A stretch of 64,000 nucleotides of DNA from an uncultured Muribaculaceae bacterium (GTDB taxonomy: Bacteria; Bacteroidota; Bacteroidia; Bacteroidales; Muribaculaceae), in NCBI GenBank assembly GCA_944321725.1, contig CALUMI010000007.1:1-64000 (forward strand), written 5' to 3'. Below the pieces are notes generated by a model, which saw nothing but the letters and a program-made list of their open reading frames with translations, was not told where the DNA came from and made no database searches. Below, one piece after another: positions 44,088 to 52,733 of this stretch (within the stretch, counting starts at the first letter, position 1; every line of letters starts with the position of its first letter). Both the position numbers and the translations under genes were made by a program.

Positions 44088-45264
44088 TTCCCCACAATTT
44101 TGCGCCGTTACCCTTGTTTTTGCGCCACTCATGACGCCATTTCATTATCTCCACAGTATCAATCAAAGGCTTTATGGCGCGTTCTTCTTTCGACGGGGCA
44201 ACCGGCAGCGCACATGCTTCCGACTGATACCAATAAGCCACTGTCGCAATGTCCAAAGTCAGGCAATTATTATGCCCGTGCTCTATGGTGGCTTTCAACG
44301 ACTTGTCGAAATAAACCGGATCGTCGATGAAAAAGCGATAAACATGGGTACGTCCCAACCAGCCAATATTGTCATTCACACGCGGATAGCCGAAATAAGG
44401 ATGGCAGAAAGGCTGCTTCGGACACCACGAGGTGTTGAAGAAATCCTCTGTGCCTGTACCTATAATCGAAGGAGTGTCCTCCCCGTCGATAAACCACATG
44501 TCGTCGCCCTCGCCATACCACATCGGCGAAGGATTTTGCACATAATAATTAATCCCTACAAAATGCCCTTTCCCTTTAATGTCGGCAAACACATAATTAT
44601 CCTTGCCGGTAGTGTTCTCTGTTTGAGGGCCAAGCACACCCCATTCCGTTTCTCCTTCCGGCAAAGCCTCCGTAAGCTCATGGTTATACCAAGCATGAAA
44701 ACGCCCCATGTCATCCGGCAGTTTTTCCATCGACACATAATCAACATAATAATAGAAGCAATCTATATTACGGTCTGTCTGGTTCTCTATTTCTATCCTC
44801 GCGCCTTTCTCAAAGGGCATGGCAAAATAGCACGACAGACCCGTCCCGTCATTAGGACCGGCCGACAAAGGAAATGACGCATAATTATAGGCCTCATTCC
44901 AGCCTTGCCCGAAAAACGGGCCTATAGGCGACTCAACGGAAGGATATTCGTTGCCGTCCCAATACATGCGGATTATGATGTCGTTGCGGCACAAGTCGGC
45001 AGGTCCCGGAGCTATTGTAGCCCAAATATGGTTTATAACTCCCGCACCTTTGATGTCGGCAAGCACAGCCTTCTCGCCCGGCTTGATATCCTTCAAATGG
45101 TCACGATTGTTTCCTGAGCGGTCATAGCTGCTTATGCGATGACTTTTAACCCCGCTCCGCATTTTAGTCAAAGTCATCATGTCGCTCGACAAATTAACTT
45201 GGGCAGCAGCGCCCGCCACTGCCAACACGGCAATTATTGCCGCAAACATTCTTCTGATTCTCAT
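44080..45264 (-). CDS. GH172 (DUF2961) glycoside hydrolase
   Basis: A 394-residue secreted protein (signal to about G-A-A-A-Q, residue 22). The DUF2961 jelly-roll blocks are S-S-Y-D-R-S-G-N-N-R-D near 45, N-H-I-W-A-T-I near 78, S-P-I-G-P-F-F-G near 112, G-T-G-T-E-D-F-F near 268 with a candidate catalytic Glu, and F-I-D-D-P-V-Y-F near 318. Characterised GH172 enzymes act on difructose anhydride, inulin-type fructose or D-arabinofuranose linkages. Here it lies beside beta-glucan-type enzymes, so its substrate is uncertain. An intrinsic terminator lies just upstream of it. Confidence 0.88.
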   Translation of the reverse strand: MRIRRMFAAIIAVLAVAGAAAQVNLSSDMMTLTKMRSGVKSHRISSYDRSGNNRDHLKDIKPGEKAVLADIKGAGVINHIWATIAPGPADLCRNDIIIRMYWDGNEYPSVESPIGPFFGQGWNEAYNYASFPLSAGPNDGTGLSCYFAMPFEKGARIEIENQTDRNIDCFYYYVDYVSMEKLPDDMGRFHAWYNHELTEALPEGETEWGVLGPQTENTTGKDNYVFADIKGKGHFVGINYYVQNPSPMWYGEGDDMWFIDGEDTPSIIGTGTEDFFNTSWCPKQPFCHPYFGYPRVNDNIGWLGRTHVYRFFIDDPVYFDKSLKATIEHGHNNCLTLDIATVAYWYQSEACALPVAPSKEERAIKPLIDTVEIMKWRHEWRKNKGNGAKLWGNE

Positions 45265-45301
45265 AGACTTATATTATTAATGGCTAAATGTGATTTGCAA
45301 T

Positions 45302-45335
45302 AAAAAACCCTATCCTACCTTCACGGAGGATAGGG
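45302..45335 (-). terminator. Intrinsic terminator inside the PUL, between GH3 and GH172
   Basis: A perfect 9-bp stem (45308-45316 with 45327-45335) is followed on minus by a T-run (TTTTTT at 45302-45307). It would cut the transcript after the GH3 gene unless it is partly read through. Confidence 0.8.
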
Positions 45336-45372
45336 CACCGAAACATTTATTCTGATTATGAAGAGAGTTACA

Positions 45373-47649
45373 TTACTTCAACACGAAGCTCTTCTCCTGA
45401 ACATCGCGGCTGTTGGGGCCTACCATAACCTTAAATTCGCCCGGCTCGCACACATATTCAAGATTTGAGTTATAGAACTTCAAAGATTCCGCGTCAATCT
45501 TGAACGAAACGGTCTTGCTTTCGCCTTTCTTCAAGCTGATGCGCTCAAAGCCTTTCAACTCCTTGACAGGACGGACAACAGAGCCGACCATGTCGCGGAT
45601 ATACATTTGCACAATCTCATCGGCATCATAATTTCCCGTATTGGTTACTGTAACCGATGCCGTAATAGAGCCGTTTTCAGTCATATTATCCGCGCTGAGA
45701 GTCAAGTCGCCATACTCGAATGTGGTGTAAGACAATCCATAGCCGAATGGATACAACGGATAATTCGGGCTGTCCAAATAACCGGTTTTAAATTTGGTGA
45801 ACCAGCCGTCGGCAGGAAGCGGGCGGCCTGTATTGTACTCATTGTAGCTCATCGGAAGCTGACCCACCGTCAACGGGAAAGAAGTGGTCAACTTGCCGCT
45901 CGGAGAATAATCGCCAAACAACACATCGGGGACAGCGTCGGCAGTTTCACTTCCGGCAAACCACACATTCAAGATAGCCGGCACATTGGCATCCTCCCAT
46001 GTCAAAACCACCGGACGGCCTGTAAACAATACCAACACAACCGGTTTGCCTGTGGCAAGCAACGCTTTCAAAAGGTCGCGCTGCGCATCAGGCATCTCAA
46101 GATTGGTACGGCTGCTCGATTCTCCGCTCATTTCCGACGACTCGCCCAAAGCGGCGACAATCACATCGGCCTGAGCAGCAACTGCAAGAGCCTCGTCGAG
46201 CATTTCTTTGTCACTGCGGCTATCGCGCATCTCACGGCCAAACATCGTGGCATCGGCCTCGCGCTTGGCATCATACATCAAATTAGAGCCTTTGGCATAC
46301 AAAATCTCGGCCTTGTCGCCGACTGCGCGCCGCATACCCTCAAGCAGCGTGGAATACTTGTCAAACACAGCCGCAACACTCCATGTGCCCGGCATATTGG
46401 CGCGTGTATTGGCAAGCGGACCAACCAAAGCAATCTTGCCCTTGCGCTCCAACGGCAGCACGTTGCCCTGATTTTTCAACAGCACAAACGACTCGCGGGC
46501 TATCTCACGCGCGGCAGCACGTGTTTCATCCGTAAGTATTTGTTTCTCGCGACGGCCTAAATCGCAATATTTATACGGGTCTTTAAACAAGCCCAATTTA
46601 TATTTTGCCTCAAGAATGCGGCGGCATGCCGTATTCACCTCTTCTTCCGAAACTTTTTCTTCCTTGACCGATTTCTCTATCGTTCCTATGAACCCTTCGG
46701 AAACCATATCCATATCCAACCCGGCTTTCAACGCCAACGCCGACACTTGCTGCAAATCGCCCATTCCATGTGCTATCATCTCATATATGCCGGTATAATC
46801 GGAAACAACAAATCCGTCGAATCCCCATTGGTTGCGAAGCACTTCTGTCAGCAGCCATTTGTTGCCTGTGGCAGGAATGCCATCCACAACGTTGAACGAA
46901 GCCATAAAACTTGCCGCTCCGGCCTCTACAGCTGCCTTATATGGCGGGAAATAATCATTGTACATGCGCCAATGGCTCATATCCACCGTATTGTAGTCGC
47001 GTCCGCCCTCCGGAGCTCCGTAAAGCGCAAAATGCTTCACGCAGGCAAGTATCTGGTCATTGCTTGTCAAGTCGCCCTGATAGCCTTTCACCATTGCCTC
47101 CGCTATGCGCGAGCCAAGATAGGCATCTTCGCCATTGCCTTCGGAAACACGTCCCCAACGCGCGTCATGGCAGACATCTACCATCGGGCTGAATGTCCAA
47201 TTTATTCCATCGGCACTCGCCTCAGTAGCGGCAATGCGAGCCGAACGCTCAACAGCCTCCATGTCCCACGTGCAAGAAAGTCCCAACGGTATAGGGAATA
47301 TGGTTTCATAACCGTGTATAACATCCATACCGAAAATCAAAGGAATGCCGAGCCGGCTTTCCTCAACGGCTATTTTTTGTACGTCGCGTATGCGGTCAAC
47401 TCCTTTAAGGTTGAACAAACCGCCCACCTGACCCTTACGAATCTGTCCGGCAACATCGCTGCTCTTTGCCTCGCCGGTAACAATTTCTCCCGTGACAGGC
47501 AAGTTGAGTTGGCCGATTTTCTCCTGAAGGGTCATCTTTTTCATCAGGTTGTCAATAAAACTATCCATCTCTGCGTCGCCGGCAGCCGCCACAGGAGCCA
47601 CAGCGGAAGCCATCAACGCGGACGCGAATAACAATTTGGTTAACTTCAT
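45373..47649 (-). CDS. GH3 beta-glucosidase (BglX type), secreted
   Basis: A 758-residue protein with a signal peptide cut near A-A-A-G (residue 24). The GH3 barrel has F-G-M-D-V-I-H-G-Y near 108, the nucleophile in G-F-V-V-S-D-Y-T-G near 290, and the acid/base region G-E-S-S-E-M-S-G-E-S-S near 505. A C-terminal fibronectin III-like domain (about 665-758) is typical of periplasmic BglX enzymes. It releases glucose from beta-glucan oligosaccharides. In Bacteroides thetaiotaomicron a GH3 next to a GH144 degrades beta-1,2-glucan pieces; the same pair is present here. Confidence 0.93.
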   Translation of the reverse strand: MKLTKLLFASALMASAVAPVAAAGDAEMDSFIDNLMKKMTLQEKIGQLNLPVTGEIVTGEAKSSDVAGQIRKGQVGGLFNLKGVDRIRDVQKIAVEESRLGIPLIFGMDVIHGYETIFPIPLGLSCTWDMEAVERSARIAATEASADGINWTFSPMVDVCHDARWGRVSEGNGEDAYLGSRIAEAMVKGYQGDLTSNDQILACVKHFALYGAPEGGRDYNTVDMSHWRMYNDYFPPYKAAVEAGAASFMASFNVVDGIPATGNKWLLTEVLRNQWGFDGFVVSDYTGIYEMIAHGMGDLQQVSALALKAGLDMDMVSEGFIGTIEKSVKEEKVSEEEVNTACRRILEAKYKLGLFKDPYKYCDLGRREKQILTDETRAAAREIARESFVLLKNQGNVLPLERKGKIALVGPLANTRANMPGTWSVAAVFDKYSTLLEGMRRAVGDKAEILYAKGSNLMYDAKREADATMFGREMRDSRSDKEMLDEALAVAAQADVIVAALGESSEMSGESSSRTNLEMPDAQRDLLKALLATGKPVVLVLFTGRPVVLTWEDANVPAILNVWFAGSETADAVPDVLFGDYSPSGKLTTSFPLTVGQLPMSYNEYNTGRPLPADGWFTKFKTGYLDSPNYPLYPFGYGLSYTTFEYGDLTLSADNMTENGSITASVTVTNTGNYDADEIVQMYIRDMVGSVVRPVKELKGFERISLKKGESKTVSFKIDAESLKFYNSNLEYVCEPGEFKVMVGPNSRDVQEKSFVLK

Positions 47650-47670
47650 AAGAATTAATGCATTAATAGT

Positions 47671-49050
47671 TTATTTGTTAATTGTAAATCCGAGCTTTTG
47701 CAGACCTGCCTGCACCTCCTGACAACTCATAAACAGCTTCCACAACAATCCGCTGCGGTAGTTCTCAATCATCGGAGCTATCGTAAGCTGGTCTATAGCC
47801 AAATAACGTGGAAGTGTCCAATTATATTGTTCGGAGAAAGCGTCAAAAAATCCGTATTTTCCCCAAATCCACTCGCCTTTGCCATAAAAATATTTCAATG
47901 CCCGCATCGATTCTTCCGGCGTATAAGGAAAACTCGACAATGCGGCAGTCGGTGTAATTACGCCCAAGTCATTGTCGCCCGGACAATGGGCAGCATATCC
48001 GTTGACCGAATAGCTTGCCGTCAATCCCCAGCAATTCTCGCCATAGCCCTTATAATTCTTCGGGTTATCCACACAATAAGCATAATCGCTCATGGCATGG
48101 TTGCGCGTTACGTTCCAATAGTCGGCATAACGGTCTTTCAAGCCGCGCGGGTCAAGACCTATATAAGAATAATGCGCCCAAAACAACGGGCCGCCAAGCT
48201 CTTCCGCATAATTATGGCTTAATTCCAACGGATAGCCGTAGGGAGCCGAGTCGGATATAAACGAGCCGTTACGCGCCCAGCCCTCATGGTAGCATTCAGC
48301 CGGAATGGAATGCGTTGGCGACGACGCGCCGAGTATATAAGTAATCAGACACTCGTTATAGCCTTCCAAAGGAAAGTTCATTTCCCACTGATATTCAGGC
48401 GACCAATGCCAATAAAGCACGTTCTTGCCGCCGTTGCGGTACCAGTCGAACTCCATTTCATGCCACAACTTGTTGATTTTGTCGATAATTTGCTTCTCAG
48501 CCTCCACATTCTTGTCCATATACTGCCTTACACACAACAGGCTTTGCATCAAGAAACAGCTCTCGACCAAATCGCCGCCGTTGTCTTTCTGTCCGAACGG
48601 TTTTACTTTCCCTGTCGGCCCGTCCAACCAATGCGGCCATACTCCATGAAAACGGTCGGCTTTAGTCAGATAATCCACAATCTTCGTCAATCGCTCCACA
48701 CCGGCCTCACGGGTAATGAAACCGCGGTCCATAGCCACAATCAGGCCTGCCACACCGAAACCGCTTCCGCCGATAGTAACCGTCTTGGGGTCATCGGCTC
48801 CATAATCGCCGTCGAGATGAATACGCTCATAGGCAAGACCCGATGTGCTGTCGGCGCCTTCCCACATATAATTGAAATGCACTTTCTGAATGAAATCGAG
48901 CAACGCGCTGTCGCTTGCGAACGTGTCCGGACGATTTTCCGCCTCCGAAACAATCGACGCGCCCCGTCCACCAATATTCTGCTCACCTTTGCAGCCTACA
49001 GCCACAACTGTAACTACAAACAACGACAATAATAAAATCAGCTTTTTCAT
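47671..49050 (-). CDS. GH144 (glucoamylase-like) beta-1,2-glucanase, lipoprotein
   Basis: A 459-residue protein with a lipoprotein signal (V-A-V-G-C, Cys at about 20). The (alpha/alpha)6 barrel blocks are F-N-Y-M-W-E-G-A-D near 60, T-I-G-G-S-G-F-G-V-A-G near 92, G-V-W-P-H-W-L-D-G near 137, N-G-G-K-N-V-L-Y-W-H-W near 210, G-E-N-C-W-G-L-T-A-S near 335, and P-T-A-A-L-S-S-F-P near 370. These match the GH144 family, whose known members cleave beta-1,2-glucan (endo in Chitinophaga, exo in B. theta). The lipid anchor places it at the membrane. It lies 21 bases before GH3. Confidence 0.85.
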   Translation of the reverse strand: MKKLILLLSLFVVTVVAVGCKGEQNIGGRGASIVSEAENRPDTFASDSALLDFIQKVHFNYMWEGADSTSGLAYERIHLDGDYGADDPKTVTIGGSGFGVAGLIVAMDRGFITREAGVERLTKIVDYLTKADRFHGVWPHWLDGPTGKVKPFGQKDNGGDLVESCFLMQSLLCVRQYMDKNVEAEKQIIDKINKLWHEMEFDWYRNGGKNVLYWHWSPEYQWEMNFPLEGYNECLITYILGASSPTHSIPAECYHEGWARNGSFISDSAPYGYPLELSHNYAEELGGPLFWAHYSYIGLDPRGLKDRYADYWNVTRNHAMSDYAYCVDNPKNYKGYGENCWGLTASYSVNGYAAHCPGDNDLGVITPTAALSSFPYTPEESMRALKYFYGKGEWIWGKYGFFDAFSEQYNWTLPRYLAIDQLTIAPMIENYRSGLLWKLFMSCQEVQAGLQKLGFTINK

Positions 49051-49059
49051 ATTCGTATT

Positions 49060-51165
49060 CTATATTTTAACGGTTTTACTTAAACTTGATTTTCCTGATT
49101 CTCCCAAAGCCTCTATCGCGAAATAATAGTCAGTGCCTTTATCAAGTCCGCGCATATCATACTTATTGTCGCCATAGACGGTTATCGTGTTATACATTTT
49201 GTCGGGAGCAATACCGTAATAGATGTTGTAGCCGTAAGCTCCATCAGATTCTTCCCATTCTATCATGGCGTTGCGACTGTCGGCCTTGTCGCGCGTCACG
49301 GTAAATTTACCGACGGCACCGGGCGCGTCACCCCCCGCCGTGCCAAACACGCGAAACTCCGAAAGGCAGAAATTGCCCGAAGGCACATGCAGATTTTCCA
49401 ACTTCAGATAGCGCGTCTGCAAATCCGACTGCAATTCGATATAGTCATGCGGACAGTCGCGGTCGTTATCGCTTTTGTCTATGACAAGCTCCCACGTTTT
49501 CCCGTCGTTTGAGGCATAAATGCGATATTGATAATATATGTCGTTGGCACGGTTGTGCTGCACGGTTTTATGGTCATAGTAGTTCAACTGTATAGCTTTC
49601 ACAGTTTTCACCGCTCCCAAATCCATCATCAGCCATTCACCCGGATTTCCGGTTTTGGCTGACCAGAACGTGCGCATACTCTCGTCGGAAAGATTTCCGG
49701 CGGAATAGATGCTGTCGGTACTCGAAACTGCCACTTTCTTGCCAAGCGAAAGAAGCATCCAACCCGTGAAACGCTCCGTCGGATTTTTTATGTCGCTGTC
49801 GGCGTTCCAATTCGGATAATCGCCGAAAGCCGCCGAGCTGTACATCACCCCGTCGCTGTCGAAAGCCGTAGGATAAAGTCCTATCCTGCGCTCAAACTTG
49901 TATTTCAACGACAACATGCAAGTCGACACATGCCAATAGTTGCCATTCAAATCGCAGAACGTGCCGCCATGTCCGCTGCCCTGCACAAATCCGCCCGGCT
50001 TGTAGCTCATCGGATTATGCTTTTGGTAGGTAAACGGGCCGAGAGGAGAATCGCCAACATACACACCATCGGCATATACTTTAAACTCTGTACCCGGAGC
50101 CCCATACTGCAAATAGTATTTGCCGTTGTGCTTCGTCATCGATGCGCCTTCCGTGAAAGGGGCGAGCGTAGCCCCGTTGTCGTCATTGTTCATTCCGAAA
50201 CGCTCCCAACCATGCTCGTCGGGATAGAGCATAAGCACATCATGAATCTTGCTTATCGGATAAAAATCATCGCGGCTCAACTGCACGGCCTTCAACGGAT
50301 ACTCATTGCTTGATCCGTAATAAAGATACAGCTTGCCGTCGTCATCGAGGAAAAGATATGGATCCCACCACGGAAGCACGCCGCAATCCATCACCCGCTT
50401 AAAGCGGCCGCTCTTGGGATTGGATGTGTACCACACCGGCAGCCCGTAGTATGTGGAACCTGTATAATAAAGCGTGTCGCCGCTCACAAATGCCGCCGGC
50501 GCACATTGGTCGTCGTCGGTTGGGCGGCGTTGGAAACTTGCCGGAGCAAAATCCCACTCGCTCAGATTTTTCGAATAATGGAAACCACCCTGATTGGTAG
50601 AGAAAAGGAAGTATTCATCTTTATAGGTCAACCCCATCGGGTCAGCCGACGAGCGGAAAGAGCCGCTCGGACGCACATTGTTGTTGTACGGCTCGTAATT
50701 GTAACTGATGTTCATCGGGTTGCAATACGTGCGCGGACTGTAGGTGGAAGCGTCGTACCACCGTGTCGGCTTCGACGCGCGCCGACGCGCTATTTCTTTG
50801 CGGTCGTCGTCGACGAGAGTGACATCCACTGCCAAATCCGTCAACTCCAACGGCATTTTAACAATCTTTTTACCGGGATAATACACATACAGGCAGCGAT
50901 CGTTTTCTCCGCCCGTCAGGGCATAGCCGCCGTCCTTACCCGTAGTGCAATGAGCGGGACTTGCAAAAAACATCACAGTGGCGCCTTCCAACGGGTTCCC
51001 TTGCTCGTCGCGCACCACGCCTTTTATAGTCCGCTGCTCAGTAACTGTAATATAATAATCGCTTATCTGACCCTTAACAACCTTTATAGAATCGCCGGGA
51101 GCGGCGCCTGCCGGAGTGCCGGCAAGCGCAATTCCACAGCAAATCAATAACTTTTTTACCTTCAT
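49060..51165 (-). CDS. GH43-like five-bladed propeller glycosidase with discoidin and FnIII domains
   Basis: A 701-residue secreted protein. After the signal (residues 1-22) comes a carboxypeptidase-regulatory-like domain (about 40-125, I-K-G-V-V-R-D-E-Q-G-N-P-L-E-G-A-T). The propeller has its three acidic residues in S-A-D-P-M-G-L-T near 178, P-W-W-D-P-Y-L-F near 258 and F-T-E-G-A-S-M-T near 325. An F5/8-type discoidin domain (about 490-610) and a fibronectin III domain (about 625-701) follow. GH43 enzymes act on arabinosides, xylosides or galactans; which one applies here is not clear. It lies between the susD and GH144 genes. Confidence 0.82.
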   Translation of the reverse strand: MKVKKLLICCGIALAGTPAGAAPGDSIKVVKGQISDYYITVTEQRTIKGVVRDEQGNPLEGATVMFFASPAHCTTGKDGGYALTGGENDRCLYVYYPGKKIVKMPLELTDLAVDVTLVDDDRKEIARRRASKPTRWYDASTYSPRTYCNPMNISYNYEPYNNNVRPSGSFRSSADPMGLTYKDEYFLFSTNQGGFHYSKNLSEWDFAPASFQRRPTDDDQCAPAAFVSGDTLYYTGSTYYGLPVWYTSNPKSGRFKRVMDCGVLPWWDPYLFLDDDGKLYLYYGSSNEYPLKAVQLSRDDFYPISKIHDVLMLYPDEHGWERFGMNNDDNGATLAPFTEGASMTKHNGKYYLQYGAPGTEFKVYADGVYVGDSPLGPFTYQKHNPMSYKPGGFVQGSGHGGTFCDLNGNYWHVSTCMLSLKYKFERRIGLYPTAFDSDGVMYSSAAFGDYPNWNADSDIKNPTERFTGWMLLSLGKKVAVSSTDSIYSAGNLSDESMRTFWSAKTGNPGEWLMMDLGAVKTVKAIQLNYYDHKTVQHNRANDIYYQYRIYASNDGKTWELVIDKSDNDRDCPHDYIELQSDLQTRYLKLENLHVPSGNFCLSEFRVFGTAGGDAPGAVGKFTVTRDKADSRNAMIEWEESDGAYGYNIYYGIAPDKMYNTITVYGDNKYDMRGLDKGTDYYFAIEALGESGKSSLSKTVKI

Positions 51166-51189
51166 AAAAACGCTATCGGATTTTTATCA

Positions 51190-52707
51190 TTAATCAACAA
51201 CAGGTTCTTCCAACTCAGGATTGATGTCGATGGCAACTGCCGGGATAGGCAGGTACTTCTGATCTTCCGTATAGTTGAAGCCTTTCGAAGTAAGCACCTC
51301 TACGGCCTTTCCGGTTCTCACCAAGTCGTTGAAGCGTTCGCCCCACTCCATACACAACTCTATACGGCGCTCGTCAAGAATGAAGTCTACAGCGTTAGCA
51401 CTGAAATCCGCTTCTGATATATAATGAGGAGCACTTGGATTGTCAACATCGAAACCGGCACGCTCACGAACATCCATTACTGCATTGTAGGCATCCGACA
51501 TCGAACCGCCTGCACCACGCGCGCAAGCCTCCGCGTACATCAACAACACATCCGAATAGCGGAACACTCTCACATTGTTGTTGCTACCGTACTTCGTACT
51601 ACCTTCGCTCAATTCGCTCACAGGAGTATAGGCCTTTGCGTTGTAGATTCCGTATTCGGCACCTTGTTTCGGACGAAGCACATCTCCCCATTTTGTGGTT
51701 GTTCCGGCAAACAGGAACGAGTTGTCGTAACGCACTGTTTCGCCTCTATCCTTAGCCCAATCCACAAATTCCTGCAACGGCCAAATCCAACCCCAACCTG
51801 AAGGTTGATCGTCGTTTGCCGGGCCTTGGAACTCAAACCATTGAGAATATATTTCATCGCCGGCGCCATCGCCGAAGTCGGTGGTCTGAATTTCCATCAA
51901 CGACTCATTGCAAAGTTTGCCCGGTATCTTGAACAACTCAGAATAATCAGCATACAACTCGAAATTACCATTGTCGATTATATCTTTTGTCAAACGGTAA
52001 ACTTCAGCGAAATTGCCTTGGTTCATATAAATCTTGGCAGCAAGCATTTCAGCGGTGAACGCTGTGAACGCACCGAGATGGCTCATCTGGTTGGGACGAA
52101 GACGCTCCATATTGTTAATGCAGTAATCCAAGTCCTCAAGAGCGTAGGCATAAACCGACTCTACGCTGCGGCGGTGCATGTCGACCTGAGTGTTTTCATA
52201 CAAAATGGGCACCGGACCGAACAACTGCACCAATCTGAAGTAAGAATATGCGCGCATATAGCGAACCTCACCCTGATATTGGTGGTTCAACGCCAAATCA
52301 GCCTCTGTGTGGCAATTTGCCTCGAATTGCTCCAAATCGTTTAACGCTTTGTTGCAATACTTAATCAAACGGAAATACAACACCGAGAACGGCTCGTCCC
52401 AGAACCAAAGAGAGTTGTCGTAGTTGTAGTTCTCGAATTTTGTCCAGTCGTCGCCTGTAGAGCCCGGATGAACATCATCGTCACGGCCGATTGTCATCGC
52501 ATATACAGCCCAGTGCAAACCTTCCTGACGCAACCAAGCATAACATCCGGAAACACAATTATACATCTGATTCAAATCATTGTAGTCAACAGTTTCCGCG
52601 TCGATGGTCTTTTCAGGCGCTTTGTATAAGAAATCGTTGCAAGATGTGCCACTAATCAAGAATGATACGGCAGTTGCACATACTATTATTTTATTTAGAA
52701 TTTTCAT
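51190..52707 (-). CDS. SusD/RagB-family glycan-binding lipoprotein
   Basis: A 505-residue outer-surface lipoprotein (signal ending I-S-G-T-S-C, Cys at about 23). The SusD helical scaffold with TPR-like repeats shows in G-C-Y-A-W-L-R-Q-E-G near 54, E-V-R-Y-M-R-A-Y-S-Y-F-R-L near 145, and R-V-F-R-Y-S-D-V-L-L-M-Y-A-E-A near 385. The C-terminal F-I-L-D-E-R-R-I-E-L motif is near 450. It captures the glycan and forms the lid of the SusC transporter, whose gene lies 26 bases upstream. The binding residues cannot be read here. Confidence 0.95.
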   Translation of the reverse strand: MKILNKIIVCATAVSFLISGTSCNDFLYKAPEKTIDAETVDYNDLNQMYNCVSGCYAWLRQEGLHWAVYAMTIGRDDDVHPGSTGDDWTKFENYNYDNSLWFWDEPFSVLYFRLIKYCNKALNDLEQFEANCHTEADLALNHQYQGEVRYMRAYSYFRLVQLFGPVPILYENTQVDMHRRSVESVYAYALEDLDYCINNMERLRPNQMSHLGAFTAFTAEMLAAKIYMNQGNFAEVYRLTKDIIDNGNFELYADYSELFKIPGKLCNESLMEIQTTDFGDGAGDEIYSQWFEFQGPANDDQPSGWGWIWPLQEFVDWAKDRGETVRYDNSFLFAGTTTKWGDVLRPKQGAEYGIYNAKAYTPVSELSEGSTKYGSNNNVRVFRYSDVLLMYAEACARGAGGSMSDAYNAVMDVRERAGFDVDNPSAPHYISEADFSANAVDFILDERRIELCMEWGERFNDLVRTGKAVEVLTSKGFNYTEDQKYLPIPAVAIDINPELEEPVVD

Positions 52708-52733
52708 TGTAGAGTAAATTTAATGGTTAATCG

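Noticed and set aside
45607-46560. 317-codon open frame opposite the GH3 gene
   Set aside because: Antisense shadow of a well-supported GH3; no motif and no promoter.
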